Of a DNA stretch of 64,000 nt, positions 52,887 to 61,811 are shown piece after piece. The translations under genes were made by a program, and so were the position numbers. Under the pieces are notes generated by a model, which saw only the letters and a list, made by a program, of their open reading frames with translations, did no database searches and was not told the DNA's origin. How positions within the stretch are numbered: the first letter of the stretch is position 1; each line of letters begins with the position of its first letter. This stretch comes from Streptomyces odonnellii (GTDB lineage: Bacteria > Actinomycetota > Actinomycetes > Streptomycetales > Streptomycetaceae): positions 1 to 64,000 of the forward strand of contig NZ_LATD01000073.1 in assembly GCF_000981895.1 (NCBI RefSeq), written 5' to 3'.

Positions 52887-53237
52887 TCAGGGCCGGAGGC
52901 ATTCTCCCTGCGGATCGAAGCAAACGAGTCCGTGCTCGCGAGCCAGCGTAGCGGCGTACTCGGACACCTCCTCCGCCTCGCCATAGGACATGAGCAAGTA
53001 CACGATCGGGCCCGATGCCTCCTCGATAACCGGCAGGGACGCCCATACGACACTGCGATCCACGTCGTCCGGATATCGCGTGACGAGTGCTTCCACATAC
53101 GCCACGATGCGTGGCGCCGGAGGCACGACGACATCGTCTAACTGCAGGTAGCGCTCGTAGAGCTGGTCATAGGTCAAGCCCGCTTGGCGGTCGTCGAGTG
53201 GACGGTCGCCGTCCCACACCGCAAGGTCATAACTCAC
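52887..53237 (-). CDS. Passenger gene of the IS5 element, small acidic protein
   Basis: 116 residues inside the element, convergent with the transposase (13-base gap). It begins MSYDLAVWDGDRPLDDRQAG and includes RYLQLDDVVVPPAPRIVAYV and GPIVYLLMSYGEAEEVSEYA, ending HGLVCFDPQGECLRP. I recognise this as a common uncharacterised Streptomyces family; its small acidic nature resembles immunity proteins but no function is established. It is the second insertion sequence in the window with such a cargo. Confidence 0.7.
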   Translation of the reverse strand: MSYDLAVWDGDRPLDDRQAGLTYDQLYERYLQLDDVVVPPAPRIVAYVEALVTRYPDDVDRSVVWASLPVIEEASGPIVYLLMSYGEAEEVSEYAATLAREHGLVCFDPQGECLRP

Positions 53238-53322
53238 AAGCGCATCGTCGCAGGGAACGGCCCCGCCAGTGCCAGCAGGCCCAGAGATCGAACCCCCGCC
53301 AAGTGATCCGTAAGAGAGCCCC

Positions 53323-53549
53323 TAGGTCCGGAAGCGATCGCGGCCGACCGTCACGACGACAAGGCCTCCGGATTCGAGTTCGGCGCCTACGACTACTTCC
53401 CGAAGCCCGTCGAACTCCAGGAACTCGCGCGCGGGCTCAGTACACTCGGGCTCATAGCACTCGACCGCAGAAGCGCCCACAACAGGCCCCTCGTACGAGA
53501 GATCGACACGGCATCCGGCACCGGATCTGAGGGAGGAGAGCGTGAATAG
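53323..53549 (+). pseudogene. vanR: vanR response regulator, 3' part with internal deletions
   Basis: In frame with the 5' fragment, it reads GPEAIAAD and then jumps to DDKASGFEFGAYDYFPKPVE, the last receiver strand with the conserved Lys-Pro, so the phospho-acceptor region is deleted. LIALDRRSAHNRPLVREIDT follows and the winged-helix DNA-binding domain is missing before the TAG at 53549. Two internal deletions in addition to the insertion mean the gene could not be rescued by loss of the element. Confidence 0.8.
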
Positions 53550-53894
53550 GGAGCCCGGGCTGAGCGTTCGCCTCAAACTCACCCTCAGCTACACGGGATT
53601 CCTCATGCTGGCCGGCTCCATGATGCTCATCGCCGGGTGGTTGTTCCTGACTCGGTGAAGCACGTCGGGCTCGTCTTCAAACCCGACTACCGCCTCTCCG
53701 TCGCGCGCGACTTCGCTCCGATGGCAGCCATCACGATGTTGTTCCTGCTGGCGTTCGGTCTCGGGGGAGGGTGGTTCCTCGCCGGCCGCATGCTCGCCCC
53801 GTTGAACCGCGTCACGAACGCCACCCGCATGGCCGCGAACGGATCACTCTCCCACCGCATCCAGATGCCGGGCCGTGAGGACGAGTTCCGCGAA
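53542..53894 (+). pseudogene. vanS: vanS sensor kinase, truncated
   Basis: A GTG overlapping the vanR end starts PGLSVRLKLTLSYTGFLMLA, the first membrane segment of VanS, and stops at TGA after 38 codons. A second frame then gives SVARDFAPMAAITMLFLLAF and GGWFLAGRMLAPLNRVTNAT with the HAMP end LSHRIQMPGREDEFRE at 53894. The extracellular sensor loop is shortened, and the whole histidine kinase core is gone. It cannot signal. Confidence 0.82.
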
Positions 53895-54177
53895 CCAATG
53901 GGCCGCCCCGGGCAACCAGGCGCCCATCTCGGGGCCCGCGGGCTCGGGAGACCGCGTCTACCGCATCCTCAGGCTCCACGACCTCCAGCAGAACCTCTTC
54001 ACGCTGCTGTACCGGAACGTGGTGGTCCCGAACTCACTGAGCATGGCGAATCAGACCATGATCGTGGTCCCGAAGATGACGACCGCCGGATTCGCCGGCA
54101 CCTTCTACATCCTCAACAGCGACACGTCCCTCCACGACGGCACGAGCACGTGCGACTACTTGCTGGTGTACACCTGA
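53895..54177 (+). pseudogene. Unrecognised C-terminal gene fragment joined to vanS
   Basis: After the vanS break a different frame reads RVYRILRLHDLQQNLFTLLY and NQTMIVVPKMTTAGFAGTFY and ends CDYLLVYT then TGA at 54177. It looks like the C-terminus of a real beta-rich protein. I do not recognise the family. The junction marks the right end of a deletion that removed the kinase core. Confidence 0.4.
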
Positions 54178-54336
54178 CGACTACTTGACAGCAGCCGGCC
54201 TGGGGCGGGGGCGGGGCGACGACGACGTCCGTGCAAGACCCGCCGTTGTCTGCCGCGACGCTTTTCATCGCTGCGAGGTCAAATGCCGAGCCAGGGTACG
54301 AGGCCGCCCGCAGCACCAGCCCGATCGCTGGCCGTA

Positions 54337-55236
54337 TCACCGGCTCGGAGGACGGCTTCCGCCGCTGAGCCGACCGGCATCGACCAGTGCCGTGAACAGC
54401 GCCGTGGCGTCCGCTCCGGCCGGCACTCCGCTCACCTGGCCGTCTCCTACCTCCACGACCCGCCATTCGCCGTCGCTCCGCAGCGCCAGGTCCGTGGTGA
54501 CGAACCGGCAGCCGAGCGCCCGTACCGCCTCACCCACCGCGCCCAGCTCCGGATCCGGCAGCCGGTCCGGGGTGTCCGGATGGGCCGTGACCAGCACAGG
54601 GGCACCGTCCACCCACCACACACGCGCCTCGCCGCCCTCCGCGAACCGCTCGTACGCACGCAGCACCACGCCGCCCGCCAGCGTGTCCTCCTGAAGCGCG
54701 AAGAACCGCTCCACCACGGCCGCGAGCCGCCCGTGATCGGTCAGTTCCGGTACGAAGCACGCCTCGTCCCACTCGTGCTTGCGGGACTTGACATAATCCT
54801 TCACCACACCGGGACCGGGCCCCAGCGGAGCGGCGAGCGCCGCCAGCTCACCGGGAGCCGGGGCGGCGCCCGGCGGCCTGGCCTGCCAGACGCTGCGCGG
54901 TGTGAGAGCCGCGAACTCCTCGTACCAGCCCGGGAGTTCATGCGCACGACGGTAGCCGCGGGCATCGGTGAGCAGGACACAGCCCCGCTCATACAGGTCC
55001 CGCTCCAGAGCGCCGTACACCGCCGGGTCCATCATCCAGCCCCGGTACCAGTACGGTCCCGAGCCCCGCGGCACCCGCGCCAGCGCTTCCGTGGTGTCCC
55101 CGCCGAGCAGCGCGTCATGATCGAGAAGGGCCGTCCGCGCGCCCAGCGCCCGCGCGAGTGCCGCCTCCTCGGCGAACACCGGATCCGGCCTCACCGGCCG
55201 CAGTGGATCCGAACAGAACAGAAACCCGGCTTCCAT
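54337..55236 (-). CDS. ATP-grasp domain protein
   Basis: 299 residues from the ATG at 55236 (GGGGG upstream). An N-terminal domain with MEAGFLFCSDPLRPVRPDPV and YRGWMMDPAVY leads to an ATP-grasp-like C-terminal half: VVKDYVKSRKHEWDEACFVP, GGVVLRAYERFAEGGEARVW and the metal-binding end WRVVEVGDGQVSGVP. This resembles the DUF4343 ATP-grasp group, which I know mainly as uncharacterised ligases. It reads toward the vanS remnant. Substrate unknown. Confidence 0.8.
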   Translation of the reverse strand: MEAGFLFCSDPLRPVRPDPVFAEEAALARALGARTALLDHDALLGGDTTEALARVPRGSGPYWYRGWMMDPAVYGALERDLYERGCVLLTDARGYRRAHELPGWYEEFAALTPRSVWQARPPGAAPAPGELAALAAPLGPGPGVVKDYVKSRKHEWDEACFVPELTDHGRLAAVVERFFALQEDTLAGGVVLRAYERFAEGGEARVWWVDGAPVLVTAHPDTPDRLPDPELGAVGEAVRALGCRFVTTDLALRSDGEWRVVEVGDGQVSGVPAGADATALFTALVDAGRLSGGSRPPSR

Positions 55237-55603
55237 GAAAACCCCCTGGCGGCCACCGTAGCGGGCACGACGCAAACCGCCGAGGCCGGTCCCCCGCCGG
55301 CCCACAGCACGCCGCAGAACCCCGTCGTCGCTGACAACGCGCCCTCATATCGCCCGCCACGCACCCGGGCGACTGGCGGGCAACGTAGATCACGTTGCGG
55401 TACGGGTGGCGGTGGTCCCGTGCGAGCGGGCAGCCCGGCGAGCGGCAAGTGGCGCCCCCACGCTTTCCGTCCGTACGCGACGAGGAGCCGCGGACTCAGC
55501 GAAACACCCCGGCGGGGCAGGCGATGAGTGCCTGCCCCGCCGGGGCGCCGAGCCTGGAGACAGCGAACGGACCGGCCGTAACGACCCGCCCGCTCGCCGC
55601 CGC
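55237..55603. other. Intergenic, nothing recognised
   Basis: About 370 bases upstream of the ATP-grasp gene and downstream of the protease gene, which reads in the same direction. No gene, repeat or clear terminator was seen beyond short GC-rich inverted segments. Confidence 0.4.
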
Positions 55604-57397
55604 TCAGAACAGCAGGTTGTACTTGTTGTAGCCGGTGGCCAGCCGCTTGCGCGCACCGAAGATGTCCGCACTCGCCTTGCCGGTACCCGGGTACAGCCAC
55701 AGGTTGCCGCTCGTGTCCCGCGCCATGAGGTCCGCGAGGCCGTCGCCGGTGACATCGCCGGAGGCGATCAGCGACGTGAAGTTCCAGCCGGTGCGGACGG
55801 TGATGCGAGCCAGGAACGGCGCGGTGGCGCTGCCCGACCCCCGGTAGAGGAACACCCGGTTGAGGGTGTCGCGCACCAGGAGGTCGGGCTTGCCGTCACC
55901 GCTGTAGTCGCCACGGCCGAAGATCTTGTAGCCCTTCAGCGAACCCGTGGCGAACTTGACCCGCGCGTTGTACTCGCCGTTGCCCTTGCCCGGGAACACC
56001 CAGCCGTTGCCGGCCGTGTCGGTGGTCACGAGGTCAGGACGGCCGTCCCCGGTGACATCACCAGGGATGGCGTACGACGCGTAGGCACCCGACACCGTCG
56101 TCACAACGATGTCCTTGACCGCCCCGGTGAGCGGGTCTCCCTTCATCAGGTGCAGCCGGCCGTCGGTCTTGACGCGGACCAGGATGTCCCAGCCGCCGTC
56201 CCGGTCGATGTCCGTCTGCAGGGCCCAGGACGCGGACTGCCAACCCGGCCCGATGTACACGGCGGGGTTGAGAGACGTGCCCTTGCTGGTCTGGACGAAC
56301 AGGTTCCCGGACGGCGCCCGCGCCACCAGGTCCGCACGGCCGTCGTAGTTGTAATCGGTGTCGTCGATCCGCGGTGCGGCCACCCCGGTGTACGGCAGCA
56401 CCTTGGTGAACACCGAGTAGGCGCCCTTGGCCGTGCAGCCCTCGACACCCCACGAGACGATGCCGATGACCTTGCCGCCGACGATCAGCGGACCACCCGA
56501 GTCACCACTGCAGGTGGCCTTGGTGCCCGCGTCGGCGCCGGTGGCCGGGGTGCCGGCGCAGATCATGCTGCCCTCGACGAAGTAGTCCTTGCCAAGGATC
56601 TTCTTCATCGAGGTGTTGCAGGCGGTGTCGCTGACCAGCGGCAGGCTGATCTTGCGCAGCTTCGTCGCCAACGTGTCCGACGAACCCGAGGTGAGCCCCC
56701 AGCCGTACACGGTGGCGGCAGTGCCCGCCTTGTACAACGCGCCGTCGTGCGTCTGGGCGAGCCGCAGCCACTGCTGCTTCAGCGGCCTGTCCAGGGTGAG
56801 CACGGCGATGTCGTTGCGCACCGTCGCGTCGTCGTACGAGCGGTGCTGCCACTGGCGCGCGACGCCGGCGAGGACGCCGTTCGACTCGGTGCTGGTCACT
56901 CCGGCGTTGACGACGCCATAGGTGCGCCAGTCGAGTCCGTTCACGCAGTGCGCGGCGGTGAGCACCTTGTTGGGGGCGACCAGGGTGCCCCCGCAGAAGT
57001 AGTACTCGTCGGTGGCCTCATTGGCGTACCAGAGCTGGACCATCCATGGCGCTGTGGCGATGGTGGTCTCGGTGCCGCCGATGATGAACGGCGACGGTGT
57101 GCTCTTGCCACCCGCCGTGCTCGGCGTCGTAGGCGTGGCAGCCACCGGCTCCCCGGCCTGCTGAGCGGCGACCGCGCGGCTGGCAGAGACCACGCGCCCG
57201 CGCAGGGTCTTCTCATCGGTGACGGTCTTGCCGACGGCGGAGTGGCCGACGGTGGCACGGGTCGTGCCGGCGCCCGCGATGGCGGGGCCGTCCACCGCCT
57301 GGGCAGCGCCCGCCGCGGGCAGCGCAAGAGCCAGCGCCGCACCCGACAGGCAGAAAAGGACCGCGCGGCGCATGAAGCCGCGCTTGACAGGTATCAC
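55604..57397 (-). CDS. Secreted trypsin-like serine protease with VCBS/FG-GAP repeats
   Basis: 597 residues from a GTG at 57397 (an ATG at 57373 is the alternative). Signal peptide MRRAVLFCLSGAALALALPA, a propeptide of about 75 residues, then a chymotrypsin-fold domain beginning IIGGTE. The triad is His (LTAAHCVNG), Asp (NDIAVLTL) and Ser (CSGDSGGPL), with CICAG-type disulfide Cys residues around. Five calcium-binding-like repeats follow: DYNYDGRADL, DIDRDGGWDI, DVTGDGRPDL, DYSGDGKPDL and DVTGDGLADL, forming a beta-propeller-like domain. It is an extracellular protease, probably binding cells or matrix through the repeats. Confidence 0.93.
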   Translation of the reverse strand: MIPVKRGFMRRAVLFCLSGAALALALPAAGAAQAVDGPAIAGAGTTRATVGHSAVGKTVTDEKTLRGRVVSASRAVAAQQAGEPVAATPTTPSTAGGKSTPSPFIIGGTETTIATAPWMVQLWYANEATDEYYFCGGTLVAPNKVLTAAHCVNGLDWRTYGVVNAGVTSTESNGVLAGVARQWQHRSYDDATVRNDIAVLTLDRPLKQQWLRLAQTHDGALYKAGTAATVYGWGLTSGSSDTLATKLRKISLPLVSDTACNTSMKKILGKDYFVEGSMICAGTPATGADAGTKATCSGDSGGPLIVGGKVIGIVSWGVEGCTAKGAYSVFTKVLPYTGVAAPRIDDTDYNYDGRADLVARAPSGNLFVQTSKGTSLNPAVYIGPGWQSASWALQTDIDRDGGWDILVRVKTDGRLHLMKGDPLTGAVKDIVVTTVSGAYASYAIPGDVTGDGRPDLVTTDTAGNGWVFPGKGNGEYNARVKFATGSLKGYKIFGRGDYSGDGKPDLLVRDTLNRVFLYRGSGSATAPFLARITVRTGWNFTSLIASGDVTGDGLADLMARDTSGNLWLYPGTGKASADIFGARKRLATGYNKYNLLF

Positions 57398-58039
57398 TCG
57401 GTGTCTCCGGATCCCCCAGGAAAAAAGCATCGGACTGCCCGAGGGATAGACAGGCTGACGACGCTCAAAAAACGTCGGTTCAGACAACATGACCGACCCA
57501 CACCGCGGAGCCCCCCTCCGGCAAAGTGATGCTAAGCCCCGGCGACGGGGTCGGCGACCGCCTGCCGGGGCTCGGCGAAGTGTTTTACCGAAACGTTTCC
57601 TCATGTTGTGAAAAAGCCACTCCGCAGCCGATCGGAGATCGGGACCGGACGGCCGCTACGTGAGGAACTCGCCCGGATCGTCCACGCCTTCGACGCGGTC
57701 GCCAACGTCGGCCGCATACGTGCGGATTAACTCTGGGTGGCAAATGGACCGCTTTTAGATGGCCACCAATGTCCTGGAATACATCGGTCGGTGACGTCGA
57801 TCATCGGTTGCCCGCGTACGAGGAGTCGGCGTTCCGGCGCGGCGCGGGTCGCCGGGCGCAGCGGGTGAACGTTGATGGAGACCCGGTCGCTGGGGCAGAC
57901 CGAACGCCCTGCGGCCAAGGGCGGCCACCACCGGCATCGCGCCGACCGTGGAAGCGCCCCGCCCGGTCCGCTCCGGAATGCCCCCAGAAGCCGTGTCAGA
58001 ACCGCTGGTTCGTGATGTTCCGTAACGGTGGGCGGTTTA
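57398..58039. other. About 640 bases with no supported gene
   Basis: Upstream region of the protease gene and a stretch beyond it. A short plus-strand frame at about 57609-57730 reads LRSRSEIGTGRPLREELARI and stops; I do not recognise it. The rest shows no conserved frame. Confidence 0.4.
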
Positions 58040-58957
58040 TCAGCGGCGGGCCGTCGCAATGAGGCGTTGTAGGGCCGTATGGGCGGGCGGGCCCCAGGTG
58101 AGCTTGCCGCCTGGGCGACCGCGGACGCCCGCCTCACCGATGAGGATGCCGCTGAGGGCGCGCATCACCGCCCAGCCACGCGCCCGGCGCAGGGTCGCGG
58201 CGTCCGGGGCCGGCTGGTAGGCGTCATGGAAGCGGTCGGCAGCGCCGTCCGGCAGCAGCACCCAGGAGGCGGCGAGGTCGCAGGCCGGATCGCCCGCGCA
58301 GAGGTCACCGAGGTCGATCACGCCGCAGAAGGTGCCGTCCGCGGTGAGGATGTTGGCCGGGTGCAGATCGCCGTGGAGCCACAGGGCCGGGCCCGCCCAG
58401 ACAGGCGCGGCGGCGGCGTCCTCCCACACCGCGCGGACGGCGTCCGGGTCGGGAATCAGCCCCAGCCCGGTGGCCGAGGCGAGTTGCCCGGCGAACTGCT
58501 CGGCGCGGTCGGCCAGCGGTCCTCCGCGGTCACGGCCGACGGGCGCGCCGTTGGGGGCAGGTCGGTGAAGAGCCGTCAGGAAGGCGGCCAGAGTGTCGGC
58601 GGCGTCCGCAGCACGTGTGGCGGGGGTACGGTCGGCAGGCGCGCCCGACACCCACGTGGTGACGATCCAGGGCCGCGGGAACCGCTCGGAGGGCTCCCCG
58701 AGGCGCTGCGGGACGGGGATCCGCAGAGGGAGGTGCGGGGCGAGGGCGGGCAGCCAGGCGTGCTCCTTGAGCAGCAGCGCATCGGCAGACTGCGTCGCCC
58801 AGGGCAGCCGGACGGCGAGGTCGTCGCCGAGTCGCCACAGTTGGTTGTCCCAGCCACGCGCCCCAAGGCTCAGTGGGCGATCGGCCAGGTCGGGGTGCTG
58901 ATCGTGCAGCAGTTCCCGGACCAACTCCGCGGTGACCTCGATCTCGGTGTGGGTCAT
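58040..58957 (-). CDS. Aminoglycoside-phosphotransferase-family kinase
   Basis: 305 residues from the ATG at 58957. ARGWDNQLWRLGDDLAVRLP is the nucleotide-binding N-lobe start. LWLHGDLHPANILTADGTFC (about 190-209) has the catalytic HGDxxxxN, and GVIDLGDLCAGDPACDLA the metal-binding Asp. Actinobacteria carry many APH-like kinases acting on antibiotics or small metabolites, so resistance is possible but not shown. Confidence 0.88.
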   Translation of the reverse strand: MTHTEIEVTAELVRELLHDQHPDLADRPLSLGARGWDNQLWRLGDDLAVRLPWATQSADALLLKEHAWLPALAPHLPLRIPVPQRLGEPSERFPRPWIVTTWVSGAPADRTPATRAADAADTLAAFLTALHRPAPNGAPVGRDRGGPLADRAEQFAGQLASATGLGLIPDPDAVRAVWEDAAAAPVWAGPALWLHGDLHPANILTADGTFCGVIDLGDLCAGDPACDLAASWVLLPDGAADRFHDAYQPAPDAATLRRARGWAVMRALSGILIGEAGVRGRPGGKLTWGPPAHTALQRLIATARR

Positions 58958-59104
58958 GCGGAGCAACCATAGTTCGGGCGGCGGCTCTCGCCGCTGATGC
59001 ACTCCCGTGGAAGGCGACTTGGTCTCCGAGACCTCAGTCATCGCCCGCGCGAGTTGCCCGGCCTCAAGACGACACGCTTCAACTATCCGATATCCGCTTC
59101 TGGT

Positions 59105-59767
59105 TCATGCCGAATGCAGTTCCTTGGGCCCGTAGTGGGCGGCATCCGCTCTTGTCATCAAGGCCCAGTAGCGGTCTCCGTACGACCAGTGCCACCACTC
59201 TGTCGGGTAGTTGACCAGGCCGGCAGCGGTGAGCGCCGTGCCCAGGATGTCCCGACGGGAGCGGGCCTCGTCGCTGATGTTGTCGGCCTGCGTGTAACAG
59301 GCGCCCGCGCTCTCCTCAGGAGTCGCATTCATGCGGGTGCCCATATCGAGCTCACGGCCGTCGGCGTCCGCGAGCGTCAGGTCGACGGCCGCCCCGGCGC
59401 TGTGGGGTGCGATCTCAGGCGGGGACACGTAGCGGCTGGCTGCCGAGCGGATCTGCCCAGCGGACCAGTCCGGATGATCGGCCCGCAGTTGATCTCCGTA
59501 TTGGTCGAAGTAGTGACGTTGCAGCGACGGCGGGCGATACCCCTCGACGAACAGCAACCGCATCCCTTCAGGCAACTGTGCCTGGGCCTTGAGGAGTCGA
59601 TCGAGCACTCCTACCCGCAGATGGGCGAAGGCGCCCGCGGGGTCCTGCCACTTTCGCTCATCGACCAGCAGAGGGCTGTCCCGTCGCACATCCACGAGCC
59701 GTTCGCCGCACTCCTGAACGGGCACGGCTGCAACTCTCGGGTCGGACATCAAGACGATCTCAGTCAT
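59105..59767 (-). CDS. VanX-type D-Ala-D-Ala dipeptidase (M15D), second copy
   Basis: 220 residues. Zinc-site motifs APHSAGAAVDLTLADADGRE (SxHxxGxxxD) and TEWWHWSYGDRYWA (ExxH) and the Arg-containing LLFVEGYRPPSLQRHYF are all present, so it is probably active. Its sequence differs clearly from the vanX at 47149, and it stands alone rather than in a vanHAX operon. Such free copies may recycle peptidoglycan dipeptides. It lies about 11 kb from the decayed van island. Confidence 0.85.
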   Translation of the reverse strand: MTEIVLMSDPRVAAVPVQECGERLVDVRRDSPLLVDERKWQDPAGAFAHLRVGVLDRLLKAQAQLPEGMRLLFVEGYRPPSLQRHYFDQYGDQLRADHPDWSAGQIRSAASRYVSPPEIAPHSAGAAVDLTLADADGRELDMGTRMNATPEESAGACYTQADNISDEARSRRDILGTALTAAGLVNYPTEWWHWSYGDRYWALMTRADAAHYGPKELHSA

Positions 59768-60001
59768 GTCGCGATCATCTCGTGACCTTGCGCCCCGTGG
59801 CTCTCTTCCCGTCACTCGCGGAGTAGGGAGCGTTGCAAGGACTCGATGCCTTCCGGGCGTCGGCCCTTTCCGTCCGGAAGGCCCGCGCCATCCCCTTGTG
59901 CTGAAGAACAACCGGAGAAAACCGCCACCACCACCCGGCCTTGTGCGGGTCGGGAACCCGGAGCTGCGGGTCGCCGGGACGGGGCGCCGTAGACTTGTCG
60001 T

Positions 60002-60607
60002 ATGAGTCGTTGGGCGAAGTTGACCGATGGGAGATCCGGGGACGACTACGCCGCGCGCTTCAAGGCCCTGGCCGACAGCGGCATGGACATGCACGGTGAG
60101 GCCCGGTTCTGCGCCGCGCTCGTGCCTGTCGGAGCGCGAGTCCTGGACGCGGGGTGCGGTACCGGGCGGGTCATGATCCGGCTGGCGGAACTCGGGTACG
60201 AGTGCGTCGGCGTGGATCTCGATGAGTCCATGCTGGCGGTGGCGCGGCGGGAGGCGCCGGGACTGCCCTGGATCCGAGCCGACCTGACGGAGTTCGACCC
60301 GACCGCGGCCGGTGTGCCCGCGGACTTCGATCTTGTGGTCGCCGCCGGCAACATCTTCCCGCTTCTCGCCACCGGCACCGAAGCCGCCGCCGTCGGCCGC
60401 CTTGCCACGGCGCTGCGACCGGGCGGTCTGCTCGTCGCCGGCTTCGGCCTGGACGAGGCCCACCTGCCAGTACCACCGAGCATCGCCCTGTCGGAGTACG
60501 ACGCCTACTGCGCTGCGGCCGGCCTCACCCTGGTCGACCACTTCGCCACTTGGGACGCCGACCCTTACGACGGCGGCGGCTACGCCATCAGCGTCCACCG
60601 CCGCTAA
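60002..60607 (+). CDS. Class I SAM-dependent methyltransferase
   Basis: 201 residues. SAM motif VLDAGCGTGRVMIRLAELGY (about 43-62), acidic loop GVDLDESMLAVARREAPGLP, then LVVAAGNIFPLLATG and LRPGGLLVAGFGLDEAHLPV. The N-terminus GDDYAARFKALADSGMDMHG matches a common actinobacterial methyltransferase family of unknown substrate. Single gene. Confidence 0.88.
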   Translation: MSRWAKLTDGRSGDDYAARFKALADSGMDMHGEARFCAALVPVGARVLDAGCGTGRVMIRLAELGYECVGVDLDESMLAVARREAPGLPWIRADLTEFDPTAAGVPADFDLVVAAGNIFPLLATGTEAAAVGRLATALRPGGLLVAGFGLDEAHLPVPPSIALSEYDAYCAAAGLTLVDHFATWDADPYDGGGYAISVHRR

Positions 60608-60639
60608 GGCCCCCTGCGCGCGGCGTCATGTCCGACCGT

Positions 60640-60975
60640 ACGGTCGTACTGTCCGCCGACTTGTTGACGATCCCGCGGAGGACGGTTGGGATCGCCCCGC
60701 CCGTAGGGCTCGACCAACGCCGACAGCTTGGGCAGCAGCCCCGGGGCCAGCTCACTCGCCTTCTTCCGGCCTCCTCCGGGACGACGGACCCGCCCCAACG
60801 GCGCCTGACCGGAATCCAGTTCCGCTACCCCGCGCGCGACCGCGCCCTCACGGGCCCCGGCTGCGGCGGCGACGAGCGTGATTCCGCCCTATGACCAACC
60901 GACGTCGGCGCTCGTCCAGATGGGGCAACAACGCCTGGAACTTCGCGGTCAGGACAGCCTCGATCCCTCCGGACT
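60640..60975 (-). pseudogene. ISAzo13-family transposase fragment
   Basis: Two frames on the minus strand give LTAKFQALLPHLDERRRRLV (about 60890-60960) and GRVRRPGGGRKKASELAPGL with LLPKLSALVEPYGRGDP (about 60680-60798), the N-terminal region of ISAzo13-type transposases. Frame changes and loss of the catalytic part show it is dead. Confidence 0.65.
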
Positions 60976-61049
60976 CCCCGTACCAGAACAACAAACCCCG
61001 CAGTCGAAAGCTACGACTTATTTCCCGGCAAGTCCTTACTGCGCTTCTT

Positions 61050-61304
61050 TCACAGCGGTAAAGGCTTGGACAGTTCGACATTGCCCATCAAATCTGTGGT
61101 GAACCGCTGCACCTGCCCCCAGTGCCAGTTCAACTCCGCGCCGTTCTCGCCCGTGCACGCACAAAGGATCCCAACCCGCTCCTTGACAACCGAACGGGCT
61201 TGCTCGCAATCAGAAGCTTCATCCACCACGTAGAAATGACGGACCAGCCTTCCTGCGCCGGAACTGAAGCAGATCTCTACCAGCCACTTCTTCATGCCGC
61301 TCAT
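61050..61304 (-). CDS. Small unknown protein
   Basis: 84 residues from the ATG at 61304 with GGAAGCGAG upstream. It reads MSGMKKWLVEICFSSGAGRL, FYVVDEASDCEQARSVVKER and ELNWHWGQVQRFTTDLMGNV. It has mixed polar composition with three Cys and no signal or membrane segment. I do not recognise it. Confidence 0.45.
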   Translation of the reverse strand: MSGMKKWLVEICFSSGAGRLVRHFYVVDEASDCEQARSVVKERVGILCACTGENGAELNWHWGQVQRFTTDLMGNVELSKPLPL

Positions 61305-61434
61305 GGGACTCGCTTCCGGGAGCGCATGCTTCAAGCTCAGGTAGTCGACACTACTCCTTTTTGAACTTCGATGCCCTTGCCGGTCAGCCGACGCTCGCGC
61401 AGGGAAGGGGCACGCTCCCGCCACACCTCCGATA

Positions 61435-61517
61435 GTTCGCTCAGCGAACCAATGCGACCGTGCCGGTTTACTCACTGAACTGGACAGTGTTACCGTGCCT
61501 GAGTTCACTCACTGAAC
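61435..61517. promoter_or_regulatory. Three tandem TetR-like operators
   Basis: GTTCGCTCAGCGAAC (61435-61449, perfect palindrome), GTTTACTCACTGAAC (61466-61480) and GTTCACTCACTGAAC (61503-61517) are copies of one 15-base dyad, spaced 31 and 37 bases apart. They lie upstream of the SDR gene. No TetR gene is found beside them. Confidence 0.6.
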
Positions 61518-61811
61518 CACAGAGGTGGTTGCTCCGGCATACCAAATCCTTGACCCTCCGCTGTCCGGTCGGAGCGTCGCGCTGATCGTCCGGGCGGCGG
61601 GAGAAAAGACATGGCTGTGTGGTCTACGGCGCCAGGCAGTGGAGCGATATCGCGCTGAACCGTGACAACAAGCGCATGGCCGACCACTGGCCCCGGCGCC
61701 CGCAGAGCGAAGAAAACCGCCGTCAATGGCGCGTTCCGGATTGTTCCCGGGCGTCCGTCCAAGACCCCGACGCACCGAATTCATCAACACTCGTCACCGA
61801 GGAGGACCACC

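Larger units (their letters stand above)
51992..53322 (+). mobile_element. IS5-family insertion sequence with a passenger gene, inserted in vanR
   Basis: A 1331-bp element flanked by CTAG on both sides (51988-51991 and 53323-53326). The ends GGCGTTTCTTTGCGATCA and, read inward from the right, GGCTCTCTTACGGATCA form an imperfect inverted repeat. It holds a two-frame transposase and, after it on the opposite strand, a 116-codon gene unrelated to transposition. vanR reads SDGL up to the left end and continues GPEAIAAD after the right end, so this is a clean insertion that split the gene. Confidence 0.85.
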
